From a virus: a stretch of 31,124 bases of DNA. The position numbers were made by a program, and so were the translations under genes. A model generated the notes under the pieces. That model made no database searches, had not been told where the DNA came from, and worked only from the letters and a program-made list of their open reading frames with translations. Of this stretch, positions 1 through 6,990 are shown piece by piece. Location of the stretch: IMG/VR virus record IMGVR_UViG_3300034068_000169, positions 1-31,124 of that record; one strand, given 5' to 3'. Numbering within the stretch: the stretch's first letter is position 1; each line of letters starts with the position of its first letter.

Positions 1-117
1 AGCTATTAAATACATTTGTTGCATCTTTTTAATTTCACCTACATTTCTTGGTAAGTTAATCATTACTTCTACATTCTTAACGTGGTGTAAATAACATTGT
101 ATTGTGGCAATCATTTG
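1..117. repeat. Terminal direct repeat, left copy
   Basis: Bases 1-117 are identical to 31008-31124. This shows either a circular molecule or assembly with overlapping contig ends, or a terminally redundant phage genome. The unique length is 31,007 bp. An exact overlap of this size could be an assembler k-mer overlap, so it should not be read as a biological terminal repeat without read data. Confidence 0.95.
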
Positions 118-129
118 TCCGTAGCTCAT
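1..129 (-). CDS. Small protein crossing the circular join (49 aa)
   Basis: An ATG at 129-127 opens a frame that runs off the left edge at base 1 and continues at 31007, ending with TAA at 30989-30987. That gives 49 codons over 150 bases. The product begins MSYGQMIATIQCYLHHVKN and is mixed helical and hydrophobic; I do not recognise it. It is the first gene after the large terminase subunit. Its ATG overlaps the stop of an 11-codon mini-frame (ATGA), which suggests translation coupled to the terminase. Its stop codon lies inside the upstream element of the next early promoter (30976-30991). The window edge splits the gene, so a linear annotation would miss it. Confidence 0.6.
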   Translation of the reverse strand, partial: MSYGQMIATIQCYLHHVKNVEVMINLPRNVGEIKKMQQMYLIA

Positions 130-161
130 TTGTCGTGTATTTTGCGTTGTTTACTTGTCAT
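126..161 (-). CDS. 11-codon mini-frame linking terminase to the next gene
   Basis: The large terminase stop TAA (163-161) overlaps an ATG (161-159) as TAATG. This opens an 11-codon frame, MTSKQRKIHDK, whose stop TGA (128-126) overlaps the ATG of the 49-residue gene as ATGA. It may be a relay that passes re-initiating ribosomes to the 49-residue gene rather than a functional peptide. A frame this short can arise by chance; only the two perfect overlaps support it. Confidence 0.3.
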   Translation of the reverse strand: MTSKQRKIHDK

Positions 162-1369
162 TAATATATAAAATAGTTTCCTTTATTTGGGTTCTCTAAT
201 TGGTAACCTACAGCATACCTTAACGCATCTATTAAATGATTATGATTATCTATAGGTGTATTTGATTTCTTTTCTAACCAACTGTAATTGTTTAACTCTT
301 TAATTAAGTTAATTGATTCAGGTGATATAATTAAATCATAATCTTGTAGTAATGCTATTCCATAAGTAACTGAACCTTGACCTTTAATTGCAGGAACTAT
401 ATTTAACCCTGCCGATTGTAACTCAGATATTAGTCTTGGTTCAGCACTATCTGCAACTATTAAACTATCTAAACAATGTTGTTTATTTAAGTTGTGTATT
501 TGTGATGTTGTTAATGCTTGTAAACAATATCTTTCATTTATATAAATTCGTTTATTAGCTGCATCTATATTACATTCTACTAATGTTGTAGGGTCATTAC
601 TAAAACCAAAATCTTGACCGAATACTGATTTAGAAACTTGTTCGTATTTCCCAATAGTCCAGTTAGTAAATATAACTCCTTCTGCTTTATCTAACCAGCC
701 ACCTAAGATTTGATGCTTATACTTTTCAGGTCTTCTTAACTTTATATTCTCTATTTGATTAATAAATGATTCAGATAAGTTTTCAATGTTATCTTCATAA
801 GTTGTATGAATGTACGTTGTATCACCTTTGATTAAATTACTTCCTGCTTGTACTCCTTTATCTTCAAAGAATTTTTTATAAATAAAATGTTCTTTAGTTG
901 CTGGATTCAATACTAATAAAACCCTATTTTGTATTCCTTTAGTTCTTATGCTGAAGTCTATCTTTTCAAATATTTCTTCATCGTTTAATTCTTCTGCTTC
1001 ATCTAATACCCAAGTTGTAACTCCTGCTAATGATTTTAAACTTGCAGTTTGTGTTCCACTACTTGTTTTAATACCTTTAAATAGAATCTTAGACCCTGTT
1101 TTCTTATTTATAATTTCGTCTTTAGTAATATAAAATTCGTGGCTTAAATTAGCTGTTTCAATCTTATCTATAAATTCAGGTATAATAGAAACATTTGCAG
1201 AAGTTAAAGTATATCTTGTAAATAATATAACGTGACCTGATTCATAAGTTAAACCAAGTAGAAAGGAATTAAGGGAATATGATTTCCCAGAACCCCTTCC
1301 GCCTGTTATTACAAAATATCTACTTTCAGAACCTAATAGATTATATTTGTCGTTAAGATTTATTTCCAA
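161..1369 (-). CDS. terL: Terminase large subunit
   Basis: This is the ATP-driven DNA packaging motor and genome-cutting nuclease that docks on the portal. The 402-residue product has a Walker A motif GGRGSGKS (23-30), a Walker B motif VLDEAEE (121-127), and a C-terminal RNase H-like nuclease with candidate acidic residues D253 (GQDFGFSNDP), D307 (IVADSAEP) and D381 (HLIDALRYA). Length and motif order fit the PBSX XtmB/terminase_3 type. The only usable start I find is TTG at 1369; the frame is closed just upstream by TAA and has no ATG before Walker A. It overlaps the small subunit by 17 bases, as expected for a co-translated terminase pair. Confidence in the function is high, and in the TTG start moderate. 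Confidence 0.95.
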   Translation of the reverse strand: MEINLNDKYNLLGSESRYFVITGGRGSGKSYSLNSFLLGLTYESGHVILFTRYTLTSANVSIIPEFIDKIETANLSHEFYITKDEIINKKTGSKILFKGIKTSSGTQTASLKSLAGVTTWVLDEAEELNDEEIFEKIDFSIRTKGIQNRVLLVLNPATKEHFIYKKFFEDKGVQAGSNLIKGDTTYIHTTYEDNIENLSESFINQIENIKLRRPEKYKHQILGGWLDKAEGVIFTNWTIGKYEQVSKSVFGQDFGFSNDPTTLVECNIDAANKRIYINERYCLQALTTSQIHNLNKQHCLDSLIVADSAEPRLISELQSAGLNIVPAIKGQGSVTYGIALLQDYDLIISPESINLIKELNNYSWLEKKSNTPIDNHNHLIDALRYAVGYQLENPNKGNYFIY

Positions 1370-1646
1370 CTTTAAAGATATCTTTTATGTTAAAGTCATT
1401 TACATTGTGAGTAGCTTCTATAATCTCTTTTGGTTTCCCAAATATATGTTCAGCAATAAACAATTGACCTCTTTGTGAATCCATTAAAGTATTCTTTACA
1501 AATGCAATCTTTGTTTCTTCTTCAGTATCTTTACTATACAATTCTTTTAATGCTTGTATAAATATATTATTTACTTTAGCTTCTTCTACTTTAGTTTTTC
1601 TACCTGCAGTTTTATGACCTCCGTTATTCTTTCTTTTATCTTCCAT
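1353..1646 (-). CDS. terS: Terminase small subunit
   Basis: This is probably the DNA-recognition subunit that brings phage DNA to the large terminase. The 97-residue product is basic at the N terminus (GGHKTAGRKTKVEE) and has the signature SQRGQLFIAEHIFGKPKE at about 61-78, a pattern I know from Bacteroidota phage small terminases. It lies directly upstream of the large subunit and overlaps it by 17 bases. About 50 bases of AT-rich, gene-free DNA separate it from the preceding gene, with no obvious promoter. Confidence 0.8.
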   Translation of the reverse strand: MEDKRKNNGGHKTAGRKTKVEEAKVNNIFIQALKELYSKDTEEETKIAFVKNTLMDSQRGQLFIAEHIFGKPKEIIEATHNVNDFNIKDIFKVGNKS

Positions 1647-1696
1647 TTAAAAAAGTTATTATTATTAAATTAAAAATAAACATTTTTGTTTATTGT

Positions 1697-1936
1697 TTAT
1701 ATCAGTTCATCAATTTCTATATTATGATGTTGCAATAGTTCACATATTTTATCAAAGACTATTTCAATTCCATCTTGTTGATACTGTGATGTAATAGAAT
1801 CGTTTAGTTGATTGATTAAACCTTTTCTTGTATTATATACCAATTCAAAAATAAAGTTCGCCATATCCATTGCTTTGACTGTTGCTAAATATTCTGTATT
1901 ATCTTCAGGTAAGTTAAATTCTAATGTTGCTTTCAT
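1697..1936 (-). CDS. Small conserved phage protein (79 aa)
   Basis: The product begins MKATLEFNLPEDNTEYLATV and is an acidic, mostly helical protein. The opening resembles a small family that is common in Bacteroidota phages, usually near replication or packaging genes, with no known function. Its start overlaps the stop of the upstream Cys-rich gene by four bases (ATGA). No membrane segment or metal-binding motif is visible. Confidence 0.75.
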   Translation of the reverse strand: MKATLEFNLPEDNTEYLATVKAMDMANFIFELVYNTRKGLINQLNDSITSQYQQDGIEIVFDKICELLQHHNIEIDELI

Positions 1937-2154
1937 AAGTTTATTTGTATTTTAATTGTTGGACAACTCATTTTGTGAACTCCATTTGTTTGATTGCAAT
2001 ATTCACATTCTAATTCCCAATAATAATCACATTCTAAACCATTGTTTGGTTCTTTAATAAAATACGATTGTCTAAATTGACTTGGTTCTGCTTTATATCT
2101 GTAACACGTTGAACTTAGTTCGCAATTGTTACCACTACACATTGTTATATCCAT
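1933..2154 (-). CDS. Cysteine-rich small protein (73 aa)
   Basis: This 73-residue protein opens with MDITMCSGNNCELSSTCYRY and has seven or more cysteines, including C6, C11, C17 and a later CEYC pair, which suggests metal binding. Similar short proteins starting MDIT-x-C are frequent in Bacteroidota phages, but I know of no assigned role. Its ATG overlaps the TAA stop of the upstream HNH endonuclease gene (TAATG). Confidence 0.75.
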   Translation of the reverse strand: MDITMCSGNNCELSSTCYRYKAEPSQFRQSYFIKEPNNGLECDYYWELECEYCNQTNGVHKMSCPTIKIQINL

Positions 2155-2570
2155 TATATTTCGTTTTTTATATATTTAATTATGTTTTCTAATATATCTA
2201 ATGTTAAAGATGATTTTAATAAATTTGCTTTTCTTGAAATTACCCTAACATTTCCTTTTACATATCCTTTATTGTTATCTACTCTATCTAAAGACATAGC
2301 ATTAAATAAATATCCATCACCTTTTTCAAGTTTACAATTTAATATCGGACAATTAATTGGAATAATAATATCTGATTCTTCTATATTAAATTCAGTATTA
2401 TATTTTCTTGCTCTTGTTCTTGCAACATACCACAAATAATGTTGTGGATTTTCAATAAATTTTTTCTTTCTTACTGATTCATAATTTACTTTATTTTGCA
2501 TACTTCTTTTATCTTTATTTGCTTTTCTATATTCAATATCGTATAATCTTTTTTCTTCTTTATTTCTCAT
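2154..2570 (-). CDS. HNH-type endonuclease, free-standing
   Basis: The 138-residue protein has a lysine-rich N-terminal half (DNA binding inferred) and a C-terminal HNH-like core: a Cys pair (C74, C79) followed by SLDRVDNNKGYVKGNVRV (93-110), the pattern of phage and homing-type HNH nucleases. Such genes are often selfish inserts between phage genes. Here it is tightly coupled to both neighbours, overlapping the next start as TAATG and sitting 2 bases after the upstream gene. The exact catalytic histidine is not obvious by eye, so the subclass is uncertain. Confidence 0.7.
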   Translation of the reverse strand: MRNKEEKRLYDIEYRKANKDKRSMQNKVNYESVRKKKFIENPQHYLWYVARTRARKYNTEFNIEESDIIIPINCPILNCKLEKGDGYLFNAMSLDRVDNNKGYVKGNVRVISRKANLLKSSLTLDILENIIKYIKNEI

Positions 2571-2571
2571 C

Positions 2572-2766
2572 TTATTTGTTTTTATATAGTTTACTTAATT
2601 CTTTTGATACTTCTTTCCAATGTTCTGTTTGTTGCATATCACCTGATACTAATGCTCTATTGTATTCTATTGAATATTTATCAAATAATATCTTTGCTCT
2701 TTCTTTTGCTGATATGTAACCATCTTTAAGTTTCATATAGTTTTCTGCTCTTTCTTTTGGTGTCAT
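2572..2766 (-). CDS. Small protein with MTPKE N terminus (64 aa)
   Basis: A charged, helical protein that begins MTPKERAENYMKLKDGY. The opening MTPKE-(K/R)-A is shared with the gene directly upstream (2763-2990), so the two may be diverged duplicates or share an N-terminal module. The starts of both genes are joined to the preceding frame by short overlaps. Function unknown. Confidence 0.7.
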   Translation of the reverse strand: MTPKERAENYMKLKDGYISAKERAKILFDKYSIEYNRALVSGDMQQTEHWKEVSKELSKLYKNK

Positions 2767-2990
2767 AATTTTTCTATTTCTTGTTTAACTTCTAACCAAT
2801 ATTTCCAACATTCGTGAGGTATATTTGTTTCAAAAATTGTATTGTTTGAAAACAATATCGCTTCAACTGCTATTAATGCACATTGTTTGGCTTTATCGTT
2901 ATTATAACCATATTCTTTTTCATTATAAAACTCAACGAAATGAATTAAATATTCACTTACTAATTTAGATGCTTTTTCTTTTGGTGTCAT
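2763..2990 (-). CDS. Small protein with MTPKE N terminus (75 aa)
   Basis: This product begins MTPKEKASKLVSEYLIHFVE and ends with a Trp-rich helix (ECWKYWLEVKQEIEKL). Proteins with this opening are widespread small accessory proteins of Bacteroidota phages, with no known function that I can name. It overlaps the next gene (2572-2766) by four bases as ATGA, and its own ATG overlaps the stop of a 32-residue membrane peptide upstream. Confidence 0.75.
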   Translation of the reverse strand: MTPKEKASKLVSEYLIHFVEFYNEKEYGYNNDKAKQCALIAVEAILFSNNTIFETNIPHECWKYWLEVKQEIEKL

Positions 2991-3085
2991 AATATTATTA
3001 TTGATGTTATTAAACTCATTATTGTTACTATAATTATAAATGTTACTATTACTGCAGTTATAAATGTTTCTGTTTCTTTTCTCAT
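2987..3085 (-). CDS. Single-span membrane micro-protein (32 aa)
   Basis: ATG at 3085 and TGA at 2989-2987 give 32 codons. The product begins MRKETETFITAVIVTF and is then almost wholly Ile, Val, Thr and Leu, so it should span the membrane once with its charged N terminus on one face. Both ends are ATGA overlaps, with the DnaA-domain gene upstream and the MTPKE gene downstream. That double coupling is the main reason to accept a gene this short. Role unknown. Confidence 0.6.
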   Translation of the reverse strand: MRKETETFITAVIVTFIIIVTIMSLITSIIIL

Positions 3086-3606
3086 AGTTTTATGTTTTTA
3101 TTCATTCTATAAAATGCATTTAATCTATCGTTTATTATTTCATATTGCATTGTTTCTTTTGTTTCTTCTAATAGGTTATTTAAGTTTTCTATTATTTCAA
3201 AGTCATATCTTTTTATTTGTTTTTGTTTTCTTAGTTCTATTTCTAATCTATCTTTGTCAAATGTTAATTGATATATTCTTTGTTGCAATTGTTCTACTTC
3301 ATTAAGTTCTTCTATTTGTCTTTCGTCTACCTTTATAAAGTGTGACATTATAATGTCTTTTAACTTTTTTAAGTCTGTGTTATCTTTAGAATATACTTCA
3401 TACATTTTTAAAGAATGAATTACTGAAGCGTGATTTAAATCTACTGTATCGCCAATTGATTGTAGTGTTCTATTTGGTTTTAATTCTTTTAAGATATTAC
3501 AATATAAACTTCTTATTTCTACTGTGTTTTTCTTTCTTGTTCTTATGTTTATATCTGTATCTGTTTCTTGTAGTATTATTTCTTTTAATCTTTCTGTTAT
3601 GTCCAT
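3082..3606 (-). CDS. DnaA domain IV-like DNA-binding protein with coiled coil
   Basis: The N-terminal ~75 residues match the C-terminal DNA-binding domain of the bacterial initiator DnaA: a helix-turn-helix ending in the DnaA-like signature LNHASVIHSLKMYEVY (57-72). There is no AAA+ ATPase domain. The remaining ~100 residues are Glu/Lys/Gln-rich and probably form a coiled coil. It may bind DnaA-box-like sites at a phage or host origin, or compete with host DnaA; that is inference. It overlaps the restriction-fold gene upstream by 10 bases and couples to a membrane micro-protein downstream. Confidence 0.75.
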   Translation of the reverse strand: MDITERLKEIILQETDTDINIRTRKKNTVEIRSLYCNILKELKPNRTLQSIGDTVDLNHASVIHSLKMYEVYSKDNTDLKKLKDIIMSHFIKVDERQIEELNEVEQLQQRIYQLTFDKDRLEIELRKQKQIKRYDFEIIENLNNLLEETKETMQYEIINDRLNAFYRMNKNIKL

Positions 3607-3965
3607 TTTAGTATTTGTGTTATTGGTATTAATATTGCTTTTGATGTGTTATTGTCGCCCATTGATTTTATATTTCCTTTCTTGTAATATGTTCTACAAA
3701 TATCCTTTAATCTATTTTCTTTTATTATTAATATTATTTCATCTTTGTAATCACCTGAAAATATTATTGCCCAATAGTCTGCTTCTGATTTTGCTATTCC
3801 TGATGGTTTGTTTCTGCTTTCGTATTCTATTGCTATGTTACCGCTTTTATAAATCCAGTTATCACGTTTAACTTCTATTGTTTTTAAAGTAAGTATTTCG
3901 TTTAATAGTTGTTCGCCTACTTGTCCCACTTTTAAATCATATTTAAAGTCATTACAGTATTCCAT
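3597..3965 (-). CDS. PD-(D/E)XK nuclease-like protein
   Basis: This 122-residue protein has an E-V-K core (31-33) and a strand IEYESRNKPSGI (46-57) resembling a small phage family with a restriction-endonuclease-like fold. Such proteins often act as junction-resolving or repair nucleases, but the substrate here is unknown. It sits between the DNA methyltransferase and the DnaA-domain gene in a DNA-metabolism cluster. It might pair with the adjacent methyltransferase, but the order and spacing do not prove a restriction-modification pair. Confidence 0.5.
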   Translation of the reverse strand: MEYCNDFKYDLKVGQVGEQLLNEILTLKTIEVKRDNWIYKSGNIAIEYESRNKPSGIAKSEADYWAIIFSGDYKDEIILIIKENRLKDICRTYYKKGNIKSMGDNNTSKAILIPITQILKWT

Positions 3966-4610
3966 TTAAAATAATTTAGTTTGATTAGTATGGTTTACTA
4001 TTCTTTGTATTGCTTTGTCGTAATACTCTTTATCTAATTCGCAAGCTGTCAATTCAAATCCGTAATCGTGACAAGCTATTGCAATACTACCACTACCTAA
4101 ATGCGTGTCAAGTATTTTGTCGTTTTCTTTTGCATAATTATCCAATAGCCATTTGTATAATTGTATTGGTTTTTGAGTTGGATGTATAGAACCACCTTCC
4201 CACATTATTTGATGCTGTATTTGTTTTTTACTATCATATACTTTACCATTTATTGGAAAGGATGTCCAAAGATATTCTGCTTGTGCAAAATTAGGTGCAG
4301 GATTATTTTTAACCCAACAAATAAAGCTTTTTGTTGAATATAAATATTCATTAAAATAATTTGCACCACATATAATTTGATTTTTACTTACTCTAAATAA
4401 TTCTTCAAAATATTTTTCAGTAGGGATTTCAGTGTCCCACATTTTACCTGCTTTTTGAAACTTACGTCTTGAATGTAATCCTACACCCATACTTGCATTT
4501 ATTCCATAAGGAGGGTCAACAATAGCTAAATCAAAATAGTTATCAGGATAACGAGCCATCAATAACATATTATCTTCGTTTGTTATTGTTATTTTATCTG
4601 TTACTTTCAT
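3966..4610 (-). CDS. DNA methyltransferase (N6-adenine or N4-cytosine type)
   Basis: It transfers methyl groups from S-adenosylmethionine to DNA bases, probably protecting phage DNA or marking it for a phage process. The 214-residue product has the catalytic motif IV DPPY (32-35), then HPTQKP (143-148), and the cofactor-binding motif THLGSGS (169-175). The catalytic motif precedes the cofactor motif, as in beta-class enzymes of the N6_N4_Mtase family. It overlaps the exonuclease gene upstream by four bases (ATGA). No clear separate target-recognition domain is visible, so specificity cannot be predicted. Confidence 0.9.
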   Translation of the reverse strand: MKVTDKITITNEDNMLLMARYPDNYFDLAIVDPPYGINASMGVGLHSRRKFQKAGKMWDTEIPTEKYFEELFRVSKNQIICGANYFNEYLYSTKSFICWVKNNPAPNFAQAEYLWTSFPINGKVYDSKKQIQHQIMWEGGSIHPTQKPIQLYKWLLDNYAKENDKILDTHLGSGSIAIACHDYGFELTACELDKEYYDKAIQRIVNHTNQTKLF

Positions 4611-5320
4611 TCTGTTTTAAGTTTTAATAAGTTCCAGCATTCAACATATTTTTGCCTTGCTTTTCCTTTGTATATTATTTTAAATAATTCAAAAATCTTT
4701 TTAGTATATTGGTATTTACTTTTGCAATCTACTAAATACTTTTCAGCGTATTTTTTTCCATAACCTTTGCAATAGTTTACATTGTCCGCAGTATCTCCTA
4801 TAATCATTTGTTCGTAGAAGTTATACATAGCTTCTTCTTCAGATATATCATAGATTACTTTATGCTTAGCGTGATAGTTATACATCAAACAAGGAAATTG
4901 TTTATAGTCTTTGTCTATTGAAACTATTATAACATTGTTTCTTCCTATTTCATTTGATAACTCGAACCAGTATTTAGCTACAACATCATCTGTTTCACAT
5001 CCATAACCCCATATAGAATTATATTGCTCTTTAACAAATTCGTGCATCTCATTAAGCAACGGTGGCAAATTATTGTAATTTCTATTTGCTTTATATTTTG
5101 GCGAAATATATTTCCTAAAATTACCTTTAGAACCAGAAAACACTAATACTTTTTCAATTTCATATTTTTCTTCTAAATCATTAATAATTTTCATAAATCC
5201 TTCATCAAACTTATGTATAGAATCATTAATATTAGTGTAGTATTGTTCATCATCTTCGTGTTCTTTTCTTTTATAACAACTTGCGAATATCAAGCTATCT
5301 GCGTCAAATAATAATATCAT
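4607..5320 (-). CDS. 5'-3' exonuclease / flap-nuclease-like (PIN/FEN fold)
   Basis: This probably removes RNA primers or degrades DNA ends during phage replication or recombination. Visible motifs of the FEN/T5-exonuclease group in the 237-residue product: FDADSL with D6 and D8, an arch-like basic stretch KYKANR (75-80), ETDD (109-112), DKD (136-138), and GDTADN (175-180) followed by GYGKKYA (186-192), the helix-hairpin-helix. These supply the acidic residues for two metal ions. Coupled overlaps join it to the methyltransferase downstream and to a small gene upstream. Confidence 0.88.
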   Translation of the reverse strand: MILLFDADSLIFASCYKRKEHEDDEQYYTNINDSIHKFDEGFMKIINDLEEKYEIEKVLVFSGSKGNFRKYISPKYKANRNYNNLPPLLNEMHEFVKEQYNSIWGYGCETDDVVAKYWFELSNEIGRNNVIIVSIDKDYKQFPCLMYNYHAKHKVIYDISEEEAMYNFYEQMIIGDTADNVNYCKGYGKKYAEKYLVDCKSKYQYTKKIFELFKIIYKGKARQKYVECWNLLKLKTE

Positions 5321-5523
5321 TAGTTTACGTTTTGATTATTAATTAATAACTTTAAAATATGATTATAAACTTGCAACTCGTTTTCAGTTCTATTTATTAG
5401 AATAACTAAATGGTCTTCATTTGTTATGCTATCTCCTGAAATTAATAGTTTAACATATCCTTCCAATTCTCTATCTAATCCTATTACTTTAGATTGTATT
5501 TTTATTAATGCTAATTCATTCAT
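5320..5523 (-). CDS. Small hypothetical protein (67 aa)
   Basis: An unrecognised, helical, leucine-rich protein with likely coiled-coil character. Its stop overlaps the exonuclease ATG (TAATG), and its own ATG overlaps the stop of the upstream 69-residue gene at 5523. No metal-binding or membrane motif is visible. The coupling on both sides supports a real gene. Confidence 0.65.
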   Translation of the reverse strand: MNELALIKIQSKVIGLDRELEGYVKLLISGDSITNEDHLVILINRTENELQVYNHILKLLINNQNVN

Positions 5524-5732
5524 TATCTTATTCTTATTTTATCTAAATTTGACATTGTTTCATCGTAATTTAATACTTGTTTTACTACTTCATCATAAGC
5601 ATCACTTTCGTTCCATTCATTTATCAATGCTTCTGCTACTTGTGTAAGTTTATTTCTTACATAAACATTCTCTGATAAATTTGATAACTCAATACAGTTA
5701 CTTAATGTTTCAATAATTTCTTGCTTTGTCAT
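5523..5732 (-). CDS. Small hypothetical protein (69 aa)
   Basis: An acidic helical protein that begins MTKQEIIETLSNCIELSNLS. I do not recognise it. It is joined to the next gene by a one-base stop/start overlap. About 57 bases of gene-free DNA separate it from the gene upstream, without a clear promoter box. Confidence 0.65.
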   Translation of the reverse strand: MTKQEIIETLSNCIELSNLSENVYVRNKLTQVAEALINEWNESDAYDEVVKQVLNYDETMSNLDKIRIR

Positions 5733-5789
5733 AATGTTTGTTTTTAGTTGTTAAAAATACAGTTTATAGTATGCTGCACCACTTTATTT

Positions 5790-6005
5790 TTATTTTCTTG
5801 AATAACACATATTAGATAGTAAATTATAATTTTTATTTACAAGTTGGTTATTTAGATTTGTTAATCTTAATTCTTCTTCAATAATGTTTGTTTGATTGTT
5901 TTTAATTGATTCTAAAATAGAATTAAATAATTCAGGTGAATAAGCTAAATTATTTTCTTTCATAAAATCAGTAGCTTTTTGTGTGTAAGTTTTAATAGTT
6001 GTCAT
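5790..6005 (-). CDS. Small hypothetical protein, first gene of an early operon (71 aa)
   Basis: This product begins MTTIKTYTQKATDFMKENNL and is helical, with an Asn-rich middle; I do not recognise it. It is the first gene after the promoter-like element at 6047-6096, about 38 bases from the predicted transcript start, and heads the unit that runs through the exonuclease, methyltransferase, DnaA-domain and terminase genes. Confidence 0.65.
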   Translation of the reverse strand: MTTIKTYTQKATDFMKENNLAYSPELFNSILESIKNNQTNIIEEELRLTNLNNQLVNKNYNLLSNMCYSRK

Positions 6006-6046
6006 AATTTTTGTGTTTTAAATTGTTATTGTTTTAAATTGTTATA

Positions 6047-6096
6047 CAAATATAAACAACTTTTTAACATAAAAAACATTTTAACAAATATTTAAC
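6047..6096 (-). promoter_or_regulatory. Early-type promoter with GTTAA upstream element
   Basis: On the minus strand this contains TATATTTG (plus 6054-6047), which matches the Bacteroidota -7 consensus TAnnTTTG. Upstream, with 26 bases between, is GTTAAATATTTGTTAA (plus 6096-6081), similar to the element found at 12307-12322 and 30976-30991. No convincing -33 TTG box is present. It lies just past a terminator and upstream of the gene at 6005, which supports promoter function. Confidence 0.6.
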
Positions 6097-6098
6097 AC

Positions 6099-6126
6099 AA
6101 AAAAAAGCAACCATTTCTGATTGCTT
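6099..6126 (-). terminator. Rho-independent terminator, GAAA loop
   Basis: On the minus strand a 9-bp stem starting AAGCAATCA closes on a GAAA tetraloop (GNRA type) and is followed by eight T. It lies 43 bases after the stop of the 44-residue gene. The loop and its closing pairs match those of the terminator at 30194-30221. Confidence 0.85.
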
Positions 6127-6168
6127 AATTTCCCGTTATTAAATTACTTGTAAATGTAAGACCTACCG

Positions 6169-6303
6169 CTAGTTCTTTTTTGCTAACTTTTCATTAATTA
6201 TTTTTCTATACACTTCATTAACTGATTCTTTATTATTACCACGTTTCCAGTTAAAGTCTATTATTCTATTTATTCTTTGTAGTGGTGATTGTTTACTTTT
6301 CAT
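6169..6303 (-). CDS. Small basic protein (44 aa)
   Basis: ATG at 6303 and TAG at 6171-6169 give 44 codons. The product begins MKSKQSPLQRINRIIDFNWK and is strongly basic and helical, so nucleic-acid binding is possible but unproven. It overlaps the stop of the upstream MazG-like gene by 11 bases and is the last gene before the terminator at 6099-6126. Confidence 0.6.
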   Translation of the reverse strand: MKSKQSPLQRINRIIDFNWKRGNNKESVNEVYRKIINEKLAKKN

Positions 6304-6730
6304 ATTGTTTTAATTTTTCTAAATATAAAATCATATCCATTGCTTCTTCTTGTGCGTGTTGTAGCCACTCTAAGCGTGTTAAATCTGTTCTATCAAGTGT
6401 AACGCCATATTTATTTATTCCTACTTCAGAACGTTGTTTAAATTGTTCTATAACTGATTCTACTATTGTATCTTTTGTTTGTTCTTTTTCAAATTTCATA
6501 TATAAAAAACCTGAATTTTCACATCCATATTCATTTTTCCACCAATGCATTCCATTTTGCACGTTATTTAATACGTAATGATTTTCAGCCAACCATTCGG
6601 AAAATTTTACTTTATCTTTATTTTGTAAATTCATACACCAATCTTCAATAGTTATTTCTTTATCTTTCATTTTCTTTTTTATTTTATTTTCTCTTTTTGG
6701 TCTTTCAAATATATCTATTGTTGTCCACAT
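6293..6730 (-). CDS. Possible MazG-like nucleotide-metabolism protein
   Basis: The 145-residue protein has an unknown N-terminal part with several Trp and two Cys. Its C-terminal helical segment includes KYGVTLDRTDLTRLEWL followed by QEEAMDMILYLEKL. The EWLxHxQEE...D arrangement resembles all-alpha NTP pyrophosphohydrolase-like proteins that are common in phages. If correct it may trim non-canonical nucleotides or sense nucleotide pools; the full metal-binding set (EExxE plus a later ExxD) is not clearly complete. It couples to its neighbours by short overlaps. Confidence 0.5.
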   Translation of the reverse strand: MWTTIDIFERPKRENKIKKKMKDKEITIEDWCMNLQNKDKVKFSEWLAENHYVLNNVQNGMHWWKNEYGCENSGFLYMKFEKEQTKDTIVESVIEQFKQRSEVGINKYGVTLDRTDLTRLEWLQHAQEEAMDMILYLEKLKQYEK

Positions 6731-6990
6731 TATTTAAATCTTTTTGAGTGTTGTGTGTAAAGTTCCATTGTTTTTTTTAATGCATCGTATTCTGTAAATT
6801 CAATATCAATATTATTTTCTTTATAAGTATATTGCTCTAACCTGTTTGATATTTTAAATTTAACTATTTTATATTTTTTCGAATCTTTTATTGGTTGCAT
6901 TATATATGCTAAATCATTTTTAAAGCATAAATACATATCTTTAATTTCTGATTCTTTTGGAATATATTTTTCTATTTGTTTCTTAGCCAT
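6730..6990 (-). CDS. Hypothetical protein (86 aa)
   Basis: A lysine- and tyrosine-rich small soluble protein that starts MAKKQIEKYIPKESEIKDMY. I do not recognise a family. Its stop shares a base with the next gene's start at 6730, and its ATG overlaps the upstream gene by eight bases. Confidence 0.65.
   Translation of the reverse strand: MAKKQIEKYIPKESEIKDMYLCFKNDLAYIMQPIKDSKKYKIVKFKISNRLEQYTYKENNIDIEFTEYDALKKTMELYTQHSKRFK

Noticed and set aside
3524-3871. Plus-strand open frame of 115 codons rich in Leu, Phe and Ile
   Set aside because: It lies opposite the DnaA-domain and restriction-fold genes. Its composition is that expected from the reverse complement of AT-rich coding DNA, and no other gene in the window is on the plus strand.
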